NCBI GenBank assembly: GCA_038277395.1
Contig: CM076190.1
Span: forward strand, 249,159,256 to 249,223,255
Source of the DNA: Dryocosmus kuriphilus
Taxonomy: Eukaryota > Arthropoda > Insecta > Hymenoptera > Cynipidae
Direction of reading: 5' to 3'
DNA: 64,000 bases
Made by a program: the position numbers and the translations under genes
The notes under the pieces: model-generated
What the model was told of the DNA's origin: nothing
What the model saw: the letters and a program-made list of their open reading frames with translations, nothing else
Databases searched by the model: none
Part shown: positions 1 through 11,024 of the stretch, piece after piece
How the letters are laid out: every line of letters begins with the position of its first letter
How positions within the stretch are numbered: the first letter of the stretch is position 1

Positions 1-205
1 CGTCTCGAGCGTCGAACGCTCCCCGAAACCTCCAGACGTCACAGCTGCACTCTTGACTTGATAAATAAAGCTGTTTGTTCATACTCAATCAGGATTTCTC
101 CAGTGCTTCCTTTTTCTTGTGTACATCAGTGAAGCAGTAAGTTAGTGAAGTATCAAAAAGCGAATAATTCTTGTTCAACAGCTCTTTTATGAGCTATTCA
201 AACTG
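1..205. other. Unassigned flank, possibly the end of a retroelement LTR
   Basis: No coding region is visible. A canonical AATAAA signal lies at 64-69 in a short, promoter-poor stretch that leads directly into a repeat array. This resembles the R/U5 part of an LTR or the 3' end of a transcript. No second LTR copy, primer site or poly(A) tract supports either reading, so this is only a suggestion. Confidence 0.2.
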
Positions 206-1645
206 ATATTGTTGAACCCAAAACGGGAACACGGCTCGAGTACCTTCATTGGTCGATGTCCTCAGGAAACCATCACCAGTGAACACACTGGAGCTCTTCC
301 CCGGGGCTCACCCCCCATTTGAACGCAGTACGAGGAGGGTCCGGACTTTGAAGCCTACTTTTTCGGGAAACTCGTCCACCGCCCACTTGAATGCAGTACG
401 TGGAGGTTTGCCACTTTGAATTCGACCTCTTCTGGGCTAACCACCCCTGTTCAAGGCAAAACGGGAAACCAGCTACAGTGCCTTCATTGGTCGATGCCCT
501 CCGGGAGCCATCACCAGTGAACACACTGCAGCTCTTCACCGATGCTCACCCCCCACTTTAACGCAGTACGAGGAGGGTTCGGATTTTTAAGCCGACTTTT
601 CGGGGCTCACCCCCCTCCCCCCCCACTTGATCGCAGTACGAGGAGGGTTCGCACTTTTAATCCGTGCTCTTCGGGGTTCACCCCCCTGTTGAATGCAAAA
701 CGGGAAACCAGCTACAGTGCCTTCATTGTTTGATATCCTCCCAAGCCACCACCCATGAACGCATTGCAGGTCTTCCCTAGGGCTCACCCCCCGCCCACCT
801 GAACGCATTATGAGGAGGGTTCGAACGTTGAAGCCGACCTCTTCTGGGCTCACGCCCCATTAGGAGACAAAAAACGGGAAAATCGCTGGATTTCCTTCAT
901 TGATCGATGCCCTTTGGGAGCCATCACCAGTGAACACAATGCAGCTGTTCCTCGGGGGCTCACCTCCCACTTGAACGCAGTGCGAGGAGCGTTCATACAT
1001 TGAAGCCAACCTCTTCGGGGCTCCCCCCCCCCCCCTGTTGAACGCAAAACGGGAAAGCAGCTGCAGTGCCGAAATTGGTCGATGCCTTCCGGGAACGATC
1101 ACTCGTGAACACACTGCAGGTCTTCCCCGGGGCTCATATCCCCCCACCCTGAACTTATCACGAGGAGGGTTCGGACGTTGAAGCCGACCTCTTCCGGTCT
1201 CACCCCCATTTGAACGCAAGACGGGAAAGCCGCTGAGGTGCCTTCATTAGTCGATGCCCTCCGGGAGCCATTACCAGTCAACTCACTGCGGGTCTTGCCC
1301 GGGGCTCACCCCCCACTTGAACGCAGTACGAGGAGGGTTCGGACTTTGAAGCCGACCTCTTCTGGCTCATCCCCCACTTGGTAGCAGTACGAAGAGTACT
1401 CGTACTTTGAAGCCGACTTCTTCGTGGCACACCGCCCCTTGTTGAACATGAAACGGGAATCCAGCTGCAGTGCCTACATTGGTCAATGCCCTCCGGGATC
1501 CATCACCCGTGAACATACTGCAGGTCTTCCCCCGCCCCAACGTGAATGCATCACGAGGAGGGTTCGGACGAGGAAGCCCCCCCCCCCCCCCGTGAACCCA
1601 GAAACCCGACCAGCCCTTTCCAGCGCCATCACAGGAGATGAATGA
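206..1645. repeat. Composite GC-rich minisatellite, periods about 172 and 238 bp
   Basis: Two sub-motifs alternate. One contains TTGAACGCAAAACGGGAAA (near 450, 690, 868, 1038, 1212, 1441). The other contains GAACGCAGTACGAGGAGGGT (near 315, 556, 628, 799, 970, 1146, 1317, 1541). Spacing of the first motif is 170-178 bp in three intervals and 229-240 bp in two; the longer interval contains one more copy of the second motif. Poly-C runs of 8-16 bases (for example 1026-1040 and 1577-1591) occur at one phase of the unit. Reading frames through the array on both strands are by-products of the repeat. Confidence 0.85.
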
Positions 1646-2120
1646 TAATCCTGTTGTCCTCTCGGCACACCGACACTCAAAATGATGGACTTAATGACTT
1701 TTTAACAATTGACGGCACAACGTGAGGTCTTCTTTCTGAAGATCGATATCGTCACTTACCAGAGACCAAGACAGTCCCATGCTCACGCCGACGAAGGCGA
1801 TGGTCGGACGCACACCACCCTCGAAGTAGATCGTGTTCACCGAACCTACGATTATCACACGCAGAACGGCAGCCACTTCCGGAAGTGGGGAACAAAATCC
1901 GGTGGCGCTCAACAACCCTCAACAACACCAAGAACGTAGAGAAAAACTTAACGCCGAACAATGAACATTCGACAGAACTGCGGTCCATGCAGTCAACGTC
2001 TACAGCCCCCAACACAATTAGCGGGGAATACCAATATTGGGGGTTACACAAAACCACCCAGGATGTAGAAAAAGCTCTGAACAACACCCTTCCAAAGACC
2101 ATGGCTGAAGAAAATAACAG
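1646..2120 (+). other. Undetermined sequence upstream of the DIRS-like RT, perhaps gag remnant
   Basis: The 1885-2511 frame is open through this stretch and joins the recognisable RT start, so part may be the N-terminal or gag-like portion of the DIRS-like element. The Asn/Thr-rich sequence matches nothing I recognise. The left border of the element is not visible. Confidence 0.3.
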
Positions 2121-2511
2121 TTCCAAAATCGCAACGCTCAATTTAAAATACCCTGGACATAGTAGAAACCTGCAGAGGAACCAAAGAAGTAGAGGTCAAA
2201 ACTCTGGCGGACGTTTGAAAGATTTTTATCATGTATGTGAGTTAAGCTGTTCTGATTCTTTTGTGTTGAATTGCATGAAAGGTTATAAAATTACTTTTCA
2301 GTCGCGTCCTTTCCAAGTAAACACACCTCCAAAACCTGCCTTCCCAGAATCTGATAAACCTCTTTTAGATGGTAAAATAAAGCTTTTGTTAGTCATGGGA
2401 GCTATAGAACTCTGTATTCCTAAAAAAGAGGAGTTGATTTCTACATATTTTCTAGTAAATTTTAAATATCACATGACTGTTCTTCGTGCAGTTCGATCTG
2501 AACTTGATTAG
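1885..2511 (+). pseudogene. DIRS-like reverse transcriptase, N-terminal part with internal deletion
   Basis: From about residue 85 the 208-codon frame matches the start of DIRS-type RT: a GGRL motif, then CMKGYKITF (about residue 129), a K(I/L)KLLLVMGAIE segment, and ISTYFLV near residue 187 where the RT palm begins. Immediately after STYFLV the frame continues with NFKYHMTVLRAVRSEL, which belongs to the region just before RNase H. The RT core, including the catalytic YxDD block, is therefore missing, by an internal deletion near 2455-2465. The frame ends at a TAG just before the RNase H segment and reading resumes in the same frame. The annotated start is only the open-frame limit. The gene cannot make an active RT. 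Confidence 0.7.
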
Positions 2512-3290
2512 TGGAGTAGCCACATTGATTCCTCATGTAATCCAATTAGAACAAAGAAGTTTAGTACTACAGTTTTTACAGATGCATCGAAGACAGGCTG
2601 GGGAGCAGCTTGTAATGGTCATTCTACAGGTGGTCTTTGGTCGGTAGAAGAAATGACCAAACACACCAATTCTTTAGAATTGATGGCAATTTTACTGGCT
2701 CTTAGAATTTTTGCTCAGATTCTATGAGAATGTGAAGTTCTCCTTCACTTTGACAATACCACTGAAATTTCTTATATAAATAAAATGTGGAGTACACGTG
2801 TACCCAAGTCGCACAAAATAGCTCTTCAGATTTGGCAGTGGTGTAAATCTAAGAAAATTTGTCTGTTTGCATCTTATGTTACATACTTTCTAGGCAAAAT
2901 ACGGATGCAGATCGCGACTCCCACAGAAATAATATAGATACTGAATAGGAACTTGCTAATTATGCCTTTAAACGCATAGTTACCCGTCATGGAAAACCGG
3001 AAGTTGATCTTTTTGCATCTCTTACCAATGCAAAGTGCAGAAAATAATGCTCTTGGTTAAGAGATACTTTCGCATTATCATTGGATGCATTTACCATCAA
3101 TTGGGTTGACATAGATTTCTATGCCCCCCCCCCACCTTCCCCATCATTCTTCCAACCATACGCAAAATTATTAACGACCAGGCTGCTGGCATTATTTTCG
3201 TTCCTCATTGGACTGTCCAACCCTGGTACCCCTTGACTTTATCGACTCTCATTGAACAACATATAACCTTTAAACCCTCACTCAGTCTGC
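2512..3290 (+). pseudogene. DIRS-like RNase H and connection domain
   Basis: Translation with a few stops and shifts gives FTDASKTGWGAA near 2575, then TGGLWS, NSLELMAILLAL near 2670, LHFDNTT near 2745 and ISYINKMW near 2770. These are the Asp/Glu/Asp blocks of the RNase H found after RT in DIRS elements. Downstream are GKPEVDLFAS (2995-3020), FTINWVD (about 3090) and DQAAGIIFVPHWTVQPWYP (about 3175-3230), all typical of the DIRS connection region. In-frame stops occur near 2511, 2726 and 2935 and a poly-C tract interrupts the frame at 3124-3132. Non-functional remnant. Confidence 0.7.
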
Positions 3291-3299
3291 CATTTCTTT

Positions 3300-3925
3300 G
3301 ATTGTGGGAGGAGAAATCGGAAAAGATCCTGCAGTACAATGTTTCTTCAAAGGTATATACAAACTACGTCCTGCGAGACCAAAGTAGAGTCACACCTGGG
3401 ATCCACATTAGTTTTGACCTTCTGGGAAAATTCTGCATCAAATGATGCCTTAAGTCTGCAACATCTTAGCGAAAAAACGATAACTCTTCTCGCATTAGCT
3501 ATAGATCACAGTCTTCAAACCTTTTCGCTGATCACAATGAATCAGATTCATCAGGACACTTCATTAATTCGAGTTATGATACCCGACAGAATAAATACTT
3601 CACATCGGCATAATTTTCAGCCTCTACTAACTCTATATTTTCTCAAGGAAAGGCCTAAAATCTGTGTAGCTAACACACTTTTAGCTTGAATCTCAAGAAC
3701 CAAAGAGATTCAGGGAAAAGATAACAAATTATTTATTTGTTTCAAAAAAACGCATGGACCTAACAGTACCGAATATGCAGCAACATCAACCGCTGCGTTG
3801 AAGTGTGTGGATATTGACAATATACGTCGAACAGCAAGGTGGTCGGATAAGACAAATGATTCTACAACCGAGGTTCTACAATCGTCATATGGTATCAGAA
3901 CAAACTAAATTCGCCAGAGCGACCT
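3300..3925 (+). pseudogene. DIRS-like tyrosine recombinase
   Basis: The open part (3339-3689) carries a block matching the recombinase of DIRS elements: LSLQHLSEKTITLLALA and SLQTFSLI near 3450-3525, then IPDRINTS near 3575. After a stop at 3687 the same protein continues with LFICFKKTHGPN near 3735 and AATSTAALKCVDIDNIRRTARWSD at about 3780-3850. The WSD segment corresponds to the C-terminal active-site region after the HxxR box. The family enzyme inserts circular DNA by site-specific recombination instead of using a DDE integrase. The HxxR box looks eroded (AATSTAA replaces the expected H-rich stretch), so activity is very unlikely. Confidence 0.65.
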
Positions 3926-4070
3926 TAGGTAATAAGGCAAATAATTAATTATGTCTTGAATGAATCTATTTGTTCATCCCATTTACTTTTCTACGAGGAA
4001 TTAAATGCTGGCTTTAAAATCAACTTAAAAATTGGATGTATCTCTAAGCATCTACAAGTTTTAAACCTCG

Positions 4071-4180
4071 AAGACGAGGCTTGAATATAATTAAACGATC
4101 AAAAGAACTTACCTGTATAAGAAGTTCGATCGTGATTACATGACAGCCTCGTCGAGAGACTTAGTCTCACCTATTTTTCT
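4071..4180. repeat. Inverted terminal segment of the DIRS-like element
   Basis: The reverse complement of this stretch reads GAGGCT...TAATCACGATCGAACTTCTTATACAGGTAAGTTC...GATCGTTTAATT. The same order occurs on the plus strand at 4396-4430 and, after the mariner, at 5763-5795. DIRS-order elements characteristically carry inverted and internal complementary repeats used to form the circular intermediate. This copy also shows the uninterrupted mariner target site. Confidence 0.7.
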
Positions 4181-4211
4181 AATTCCCTCTACACTTTTTT
4201 CCAATTTTGCC

Positions 4212-4281
4212 TATCTCTCTCTCTCTCTCTTTCTCTCTCTATCTTTCTCTCTCTCTCTCTCCCTCTCTCTATTCTCTAAGA
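4212..4281 (+). repeat. (CT)n microsatellite
   Basis: About 70 bases of almost pure CT dinucleotides with occasional T and A interruptions, between the two inverted DIRS segments. Confidence 0.9.
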
Positions 4282-4430
4282 TAATTAAGATGGCGGAATC
4301 CGTGGTATAGGGAGCGCGCTTTTTCGCTTTTAACTCTTAACACGCGGCTTCATTTAGCTGCAAGGCAGGCAACTACAGGTTTTAAATCTCTTCATGAGGC
4401 TTACATATAATCACGATCGAACTTCACATA

Positions 4431-5762
4431 AGACGTGTATCCGAAAGCTATCGACCTGCGTTGATGTATCCGTGTTGGTGCTATTTTTGTCATCCGAGCC
4501 GTGGCATCCTTCGAACTGTTCCCCATTTAATCGAACCACACGCTCCCATCGGTGCTTCCTCATCTTAAAGCAGTCCTCGAACGCAGATTTTGGAATGGCC
4601 TTCAGATCGCGCGTCGCATTACTCTGAATCACCTCGATATCATCGAACCGCTTTCCTTTGAGCGCCGTTTTAATTTTGTAAACAGCCAAATGTCGCAGGG
4701 AGCTATTTCGGGACTATACGGAAGTTGACGAAGCTGTACACTCTTGTGTTTGGCCAAAAATTGCTGAAGAAGGTTCGATGAATATGCTGGGGCGTTATCG
4801 TGCTGAAGAAGCCAGTCGCCGCTGTGCCAGAAACGCGGTCGGTTTTTTTCTCACGGCATCACGCAACTTTTGTCAGAACTTCAACGCAATATTCTTCGTC
4901 GATCGCCTGACCTCTCGAAGCAAATCCGTAGTGCACAACACCCTCCCAATCGAAAAAATAATCAGCATTGACTTAAGATAGCTCCGACTTTGACGTGCCT
5001 TTTTCTGCCGTGGCTCGTCTAGATGCTTCCACTGTGAAGATTGTTGTTTAGTTTCACGATCGTAACGATAAACCCATGATTCTTTATCAGTAATAACCTT
5101 CTTAAGGACATTTTCATCATCACTGACCATTTCCAAGTTTTCCTGATCGATTTCAGAGTGAAGGTCTTTCTGCTCGGTCGTGAGCAATTTCGGAATGAAT
5201 TTGGCACACACGAGAGTCATTCCCAAAATTTTGTTGAAATTTCTCAAACAGTACTTTTCAGTATTCCGAGATCATTTTCTACTTCAAGAACAGTCAATCG
5301 ATGATCATCTTCAATCGCAAGTCGCACACGCTCGATGTTTTCCAGTGTTGTTTTCAGCAGGGGTCGGCCAGAATGAGGGTCACTGTCAGCAGATATACGT
5401 ACATTTTTAAACCTCCCTGTACCACTCCTTTATTTGTGTTATGCCCATACTTTTGTCCCCGAAGGCCTTCTGTATAATTTCTATACTCTCCGCACAACTC
5501 TTGCCGAGATCGAAACAAAACTTGATGCAAACTCGTTGATTTCTTCTTTCTGTCATTTTCAACAGTACACGAATACGACGAACGAAAAAAGCACTTTGGA
5601 CATAAACACACGTTGTCCGCGATCCAAGGCGCCCGGTCGGTAACTATGGCATTCAGGGAGTTCGTGCAGGACTACTGGTTACGCTTGTACCACGCAGAGG
5701 CCGCTGGAGCGTTCTGGCGCTGAGATAAGAACGCAGGTCGGATAATTTTCGGCCACACCTCG
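4431..5762 (-). mobile_element. mariner element inserted in the DIRS-like element
   Basis: The right end read inward is CGAGGTGTGGCCGAAAATTA followed by TCCGACCTGCGTT. The left end (4433 on) is ACGTGTATCCGAAAGCTATC followed by GACCTGCGTT, so these are imperfect inverted repeats of about 30 bp. TA duplications flank the element at 4429-4430 and 5763-5764. Removing the element with one TA restores ACTTCACATACAGGTAAG, matching the uninterrupted inverted copy (ACTTCTTATACAGGTAAG) near 4110-4135. Length 1332 bp is normal for mariner. It is younger than the DIRS-like host element. Confidence 0.92.
4507..5556 (-). pseudogene. mariner transposase, frameshifted
   Basis: A cut-and-paste transposase of the Tc1/mariner superfamily. 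The N-terminal helix-turn-helix part begins at an ATG at 5556 and is readable (KFCFDLGKSCAESIEI; HSGRPL near 5365). The middle block (5247-4980) has LTTEQKDL, SQWKHLDEPR and KKARQSRS. First catalytic Asp region is ITDKESW (TGDE replaced by TDKE). The second Asp is in HDNAPAY near 4770 and the third in YSPEIAPCD near 4710, giving the mariner D,D,34D layout. The C-terminus has KGKRFDDIEVIQ and GEQFEG (about 4510), the usual family end, but no stop follows and the frame runs into the ITR. Several stops and shifts separate these blocks, so the copy is dead. Length is about that of an intact mariner protein (roughly 345 residues). Confidence 0.85.
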
Positions 5763-5789
5763 TACAGGTAAGTTCGTTTGATCGTTTAA

Positions 5790-7245
5790 TTTCTCCTTCT
5801 TACACTTCTCGCTCGCACGCATGTACACATACATGGATTACACGCTACATTTTCTGTGGCCTTGTGGCTGTGAAGATGAGTGATGCAAGTATGTATTTAC
5901 TATTAAATTCAAGATTTTTCAAGCATTTGTAACTTTAATCTTATTCATAAAATTCAATCTAATTTTTCTTTTTCGAATTAAAGCAAATTAATTTTATCAC
6001 GAAAATTTTTTTTCTCATTTTTGATCTCTTCACAAAGTAAATTATCACAACCTTAAACTGTACAAAAGATTTCATATAAATGTATTTGACAAGAAAAATG
6101 TTGGTCATGTTGTAGCATTAAAATTTAATTGCCAATAACTTTGCAGAAAGAATTTGTTTGCGAACAAAACTAGGGGAAATCTTTGTAAACATAAGAGCTA
6201 TAAAAAATGTGTTTTACAGCGAAAAAAAATGATTTCGCTCTTAGGCCTACATACATTAACTTGATCGTAACTAAAAGTTCAAGCTTGAATGAAAAAAAAA
6301 TTGGGAAACACGAAAAAAGGAACTGTTAAATAGAAAGTTCAAATCAATTCAGATTTTGACTTTGATAGATCAATACTACAATGATATATAGGTCGCCTTT
6401 TTGGCTCCGCACATTTTTTTGTATGCCTATGCTATTACTGTAACTGAAGGGTGCCAGGGCATAAGGAATTTTACTATTTTCTATTCTTTGCAAAAACCGC
6501 CCGAGAAATTTGCAGACAGAAGGCTACTCTGATAGAATGATAGAAACCCTCTCACATAATTTTTCTAGTCTACCAGAGTGAAAATTTCCTGATCTCTAAT
6601 TTGCGCATACGCAACTTTAGCCGCCGTTATGTACAATATTTATATTGTAAAATATGCATAGATCAACACTGTTCTCACACTGTCCACTACAAAGATTTAC
6701 TCTCGCATCAAGGTCAAACTTTTTAGGTGGGTGTTAAAAAAATCTAATCGTTAATTCAGTTAAAAACTGATAATTTCATTTCCAGTCTATTACTTGCAGA
6801 ATAAAGGTAAAAGGGCTTTGATTAAAAAAGTTAATCTATTCTGAGTAAGTGAACGCGACGGCTTTCATTTTGATGCTTGGACGCGCATTTGTATTACTTT
6901 GGGCCTTGACTAAAAGTCAAGTATTACTTGCTATAGATAGAAAAATTAAACTTCGCCTAAAAAGGCTATCCAGATCGGAAAAAATGGAGAGGGTACTTAT
7001 TGAGAAAACCAGCCTTTTTGGCAATTTTTTTTAAACGTTGATTTCCTTAGCTAACCCGTAAAGTTAGAAAAAACTGTCATAGTTAAGTTCATATATTTTA
7101 AATATTCCACAAAATTCGACATTTTGAGTTTAAGCGTATTGTTGGAAGGTATTTATACTTTGGGAAATCACTAGAATTAGGTGCGCACATGTGCGGCTTT
7201 CTTTTAATTTTTTTTCAATAAAATAATTTTGTTATGCGAAACTTA
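5790..7245 (+). repeat. Unnamed interspersed repeat, copy A
   Basis: Closely matches 31740-37245 (copy B) in order and strand: GGATTACACGCTACATTTTC (5834) matches 31956; TTTTCTTTTTCGAATTAAAGC (5965) matches 32080; GCATTAAAATTTAATTGCC (6115) matches 32232; CCCGAGAAATTTGCAG (6499) matches 35427; TTTGCGCATACGCAACTTTA (6600) matches 35525; CTTGCAGAATAAAGG (6793) matches 37021. Copy A lacks the two large inserts of copy B, has one copy of a roughly 150-bp internal unit present twice in B, and has an extra 160-180 bp near 7025-7190. No protein or terminal signature is visible. Confidence 0.75.
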
Positions 7246-8919
7246 TCTTTTCACCCGCAAATAGCAAGTGTAAGTGATATTAGTTAAAATTCCACACTTT
7301 TCTCGACATCTTGGGTAGGCCATTTTAAATTTTTTAACAGCGCAGCGTTTATTCGACACTTTGATCACCATATTCGATCCGCCATTACGAATTTCATAAT
7401 TCTAACACAACATTAGGATTGAGCGAGATTAGTTATATCATAATATTATACTCACCAACAGAATTAAGAATGACCACCATGGGGAAGACGAGACTATAAA
7501 CAATCCACATTTTTCCAAGCAGAGGAAAAGCTAATTGATGTTTTAATAACAATTTGGTTAACAGTGTGATCACAGAATTTTCTAGTGATCTGTTGTTAAG
7601 CTGTAGTTGCTATCTCATGATTTACAGACACTAACCTTGACGTTCTTAGATATTTAGCTTTCATAAATCTATTCAAGGAATGAAATTACGTAAAATTTGT
7701 ATCAAGGACGGAGTTTGTGACGAACGCAATACTTTTGCTAAGGCATATATCCCAGTTGTCGAAAATTACAAAGTTTGCCTATTCATGCGAATAGAACTGC
7801 CACGGAGAAAAAGATCTAGTTATGTTAACAAGGATCCGGATTAGCCATACTAGACAGTGCAGTAAAATATGAACCAACACGCTGTCTAGTTAAGTGCGCC
7901 AGACAGTCTAGTTAAATTCTCTCTAGTTAGAATTACAAAACGTGTGTTATAAGTTGCCTGGCACTAGTACGACCAACATTTCCGTAGTTAATAGGGCTAA
8001 CTAGCTGCCTAGTAAAAGTAAGCAAACATTCAGTTAGGCCTACATTCCTGTTTTTAGGTAATGCAACTACTTTTCTGGTAAAATTTACCAGATGGATAGT
8101 ATTGGGATTTTTTTTAGCAGAATAAGTATTCTCTGAGGTAGTATTAAAAATTTACACAACACATGAAAATAAAAGTTTGTTCATTAATGTATAATCAAAC
8201 GCAGAAGAAGAAAAGTGTCTAAATATAAACATACGAATTTTCAATTAAATGGCCATGAAGTTAGAAAAGACATAATGATATAAACAAAAGAATAATGCCT
8301 TATGTAATTTAAGCACAGCGCCTGGTAGCAACGTATTCTTGGCCAGACGAGAAAACATGTTAAATGTCCAAGAAAGGTTTAGGTAGGTCATTATGCTGAT
8401 AACACTGCAATATGGAGGTTTCGCTGACTACATAAGCGTTCAAATTTTCATCCATAAGTCTTGTGGTAAAAATTTTGCAAACAAAGCAGATTTCGGATTT
8501 CTCATTGCGGATTGTTACAATGCTACGAAAAACTGGACACAAATCAGAATCGAGGTCAGCAACAAGAACAGAGCTTTGCCTGTAATTTATGCCTTTTCAT
8601 TTCACCCAGGCGACTGTTATACATGGTCCCATGATCGAATACGGCAATGAACTTGCAAACAGGAAAAAGTTATCGATATCTGCGGGCGTCATAGAATAAT
8701 TTTCTGGACCCATCTCCAATTTGTGCTGTAACCCTCTTTTAAAAGCAGTGTGATAACAAAAGTTTCATTGTTCCTTCATACAACACAGAAAAAAAGAGTC
8801 TTGATTCGAAACCAAAAGTGGGCTTATTTCAAGGTGTAACATAAAGAAGACCAGCCCAGTTAAAAACTAGCATAGCTTAAAATCCTTAAAACGAACTGCT
8901 TATAGAACTAGAAGTTAGA
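7246..8919. other. AT-rich sequence without a recognisable gene
   Basis: Short open frames here (for example 8393-8650) show no recognisable motif or codon structure. A CTAG/TAGT-rich patch at 7850-8030 suggests a decayed repeat. Nothing else can be supported. Confidence 0.5.
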
Positions 8920-9110
8920 CCCAATGCAGGCTTGAATGTAGTCGGTAGCAATAATATGGGCTAGCATCAAGCCACTGCATGGTTTAGAAACTAGTTGCTA
9001 GCTAGACGGTAGGCTAACATCAAGCCTGTGCATAATCTTAAAAGTAGTCTCTGTAGCCAGACTCTGGGCTTACATCAAGTCACTTTATAAATTTAAAAAA
9101 GGTGCTAGAA
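8920..9110. repeat. Three degenerate tandem units of about 65-75 bp
   Basis: GGGCTAGCATCAAGCCACTG (8957), GGCTAACATCAAGCCTGTG (9011) and GGGCTTACATCAAGTCACTT (9066) begin successive similar units containing TAGAAACTAGT-like and TAGCCAGAC-like segments. Confidence 0.55.
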
Positions 9111-9149
9111 AATATAACCTAAATAAAGCCTGTATTATAAATCAAATTA

Positions 9150-9395
9150 CACCCAAAAAACAGTTTCTTTTAATCAAAGAAACTTTTCTTTGATATATAT
9201 AACACAAAAAATTTCTTTGAATTAAAAAAAGTTTTTTTGATTATAAGAAATTTTCTTTAATATGAAGAAATATTTTTTTTCAATTAAAGAAAATTTCTTT
9301 GAATCAAAAAACCTTTTTTTAATTCAAAGGAATTTCTTTTTACCACTTTCAAAGTAAAGTTTCTTTGATTTAAATAAGAAACTGTTTTCTGGGTG
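9150..9395. mobile_element. MITE, 246 bp, palindromic
   Basis: Terminal inverted repeats CACCCAAAAAACAGTTTCTT (9150-9169) and, inverted at 9376-9395, CACCCAGAAAACAGTTTCTT, with 19 of 20 bases matching. The interior is a string of AAATTTCTTTGAATTAAAG-like palindromic words on alternating strands. No coding capacity. Flanking bases (AAATTA / ATTGAT) do not give a clear target duplication. Confidence 0.8.
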
Positions 9396-9653
9396 ATTGA
9401 TTTATCCTGATCATAATTAGGATAAAAGCAGAAAGCAGGAACAAATATATTACATGAAAGGTTATTTATTAAATAGAAACTGTATAAATAATATAATTTG
9501 AATAATAATTGTAATTATAATAATGTTAATTATAAAAATTTTAATGTAGTTTTAATGATTTGAGGAGTGCGCTTGAAAACATTTTAAAATAGGTTGAGCT
9601 CCTCCAAAGCGGTCAAAATAGTTTTGTACTTAGAGTAGTACTGTGAAACCTTT

Positions 9654-10153
9654 NNNNNNNNNNNNNNNNNNNNNNNNNNNNNNNNNNNNNNNNNNNNNNN
9701 NNNNNNNNNNNNNNNNNNNNNNNNNNNNNNNNNNNNNNNNNNNNNNNNNNNNNNNNNNNNNNNNNNNNNNNNNNNNNNNNNNNNNNNNNNNNNNNNNNNN
9801 NNNNNNNNNNNNNNNNNNNNNNNNNNNNNNNNNNNNNNNNNNNNNNNNNNNNNNNNNNNNNNNNNNNNNNNNNNNNNNNNNNNNNNNNNNNNNNNNNNNN
9901 NNNNNNNNNNNNNNNNNNNNNNNNNNNNNNNNNNNNNNNNNNNNNNNNNNNNNNNNNNNNNNNNNNNNNNNNNNNNNNNNNNNNNNNNNNNNNNNNNNNN
10001 NNNNNNNNNNNNNNNNNNNNNNNNNNNNNNNNNNNNNNNNNNNNNNNNNNNNNNNNNNNNNNNNNNNNNNNNNNNNNNNNNNNNNNNNNNNNNNNNNNNN
10101 NNNNNNNNNNNNNNNNNNNNNNNNNNNNNNNNNNNNNNNNNNNNNNNNNNNNN
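9654..10153. other. Assembly gap of exactly 500 N
   Basis: 500 consecutive undetermined bases inside a BEL-type gag gene. A round figure suggests an estimated or placeholder gap length. Confidence 0.99.
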
Positions 10154-11024
10154 TATGTAAGCCTGAAGCGAATTCTACGATACTCTCCTCCCCCATTTTC
10201 AACGAGGGCAGGTTTTCAATGTCTTGCGCGATTCGATCAGCTATCAATGCGGGGTTGCCAAACTGTAGTTTCAGTGAGTTCATAACAGATTTGGCCGATG
10301 ATGCCGTGGCCAGCAACGTTTTGTTCTTTATTTTGGCATCCCCACCGACGGCTTTTTGCAAACGAACTATGTTGTCGCTATCATTATACTCAAAATCTCT
10401 GGTTGAATCTCGAAACCGTTTTTCAAAAAGAACCCACTCGAGAGGATCTCCGCTGAACTCGGGTAGTTCTTTCAAAAAAGACGGGCGACCCCCCAATCGT
10501 GAACCGCCTTCGCTAGCAGCAACGTCCCTGACAACGCGTAATGTCTCCATCAGTGCTTGCCCGATATAGTCGCTCGGGTTGACATTCGTAGTCGCACTCA
10601 CGTTAGCACTTGCGTTCGTACTCGCACTTGCAATCACTTGATTATTGTTCGCAAATTCGCGAGTATCAGCTCGCTGGCTGGGCACTCTCTTACCTCGCAA
10701 TTCATTATGAAGATCGGCGTCTTCCTCTCGCTCGATGTTCTCGTTGATCTCGGAGTCGATGTTGAAGCGGTTCGAGGCTCCGGTTGCTCGGCGCCCTACT
10801 TGCTGAGACTGTTAATTTACGCTAATATTTGCGTCTATGGGCTGCCTCTGGTGCCCTGGCGGCAGCTGCACCCGGTCTGCGAGCCGCCTGCGGACAACCC
10901 TCCGAGTAGCTTGACGCTCGGTGATAGACGCCGCTGGAATCATTTCAGCGACTCGTCTTCGTTTTCTGCCGGGAGCTGCTTTCACTGTCGAAACTTGAAG
11001 TGGACGTTTCCTCGGCGGAGCCAT
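10154..11024 (-). pseudogene. BEL/Pao-type gag (N-terminal part), with one stop, cut by gap
   Basis: Starts at an ATG at 11024 with a very basic N-terminus (MAPPRKRPLQV, then KRRRVAE), 57 bases downstream of a potential tRNA primer site. One in-frame TAA near 10812 (after NISVN) interrupts the frame. The same frame then continues with NIEREEDADLHNELRGKRVP and the conserved block LPEFSGDPLEWVLFEKRF (about 10470-10420), IVRLQKAVGGDAK and LKLQFGNPALIADRI. This is the DUF1759-type gag domain of BEL/Pao LTR retrotransposons. The reading enters the N gap after FASGLH. The protein would assemble virus-like particles in the cytoplasm. Zinc knuckles, protease and pol would lie in or beyond the gap, and nothing left of the gap is recognisable as pol. 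Confidence 0.85.

Larger units (their letters stand above)
2120..4425 (+). mobile_element. DIRS-like (tyrosine recombinase) retrotransposon, degenerate
   Basis: Order is RT start, RNase H, tyrosine recombinase, then a pair of inverted segments, the arrangement of DIRS-order retrotransposons (established for Pat/Kangaroo/DIRS elements of arthropods). The coding part spans about 2130-3920 with many stops. The 3' side holds two inverted copies of a segment containing ATCACGATCGAACTTC (4071-4180 inverted; 4390-4425 continuing at 5765-5795). The element is broken by an internal RT deletion and by a mariner at 4431-5762. The 5' limit is unknown. Confidence 0.75.

Noticed and set aside
273..1680. 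Several 60-119 codon frames on both strands in the first 1.7 kb
   Set aside because: They follow the repeat unit and shift with it. No conserved protein, only translated minisatellite.
8393..8650. 85-codon plus-strand frame as a gene
   Set aside because: No recognised motif, low-complexity flanks and no supporting signals.
9643..10569. 308-codon plus-strand frame
   Set aside because: Mostly Ns and the antisense of the BEL gag.
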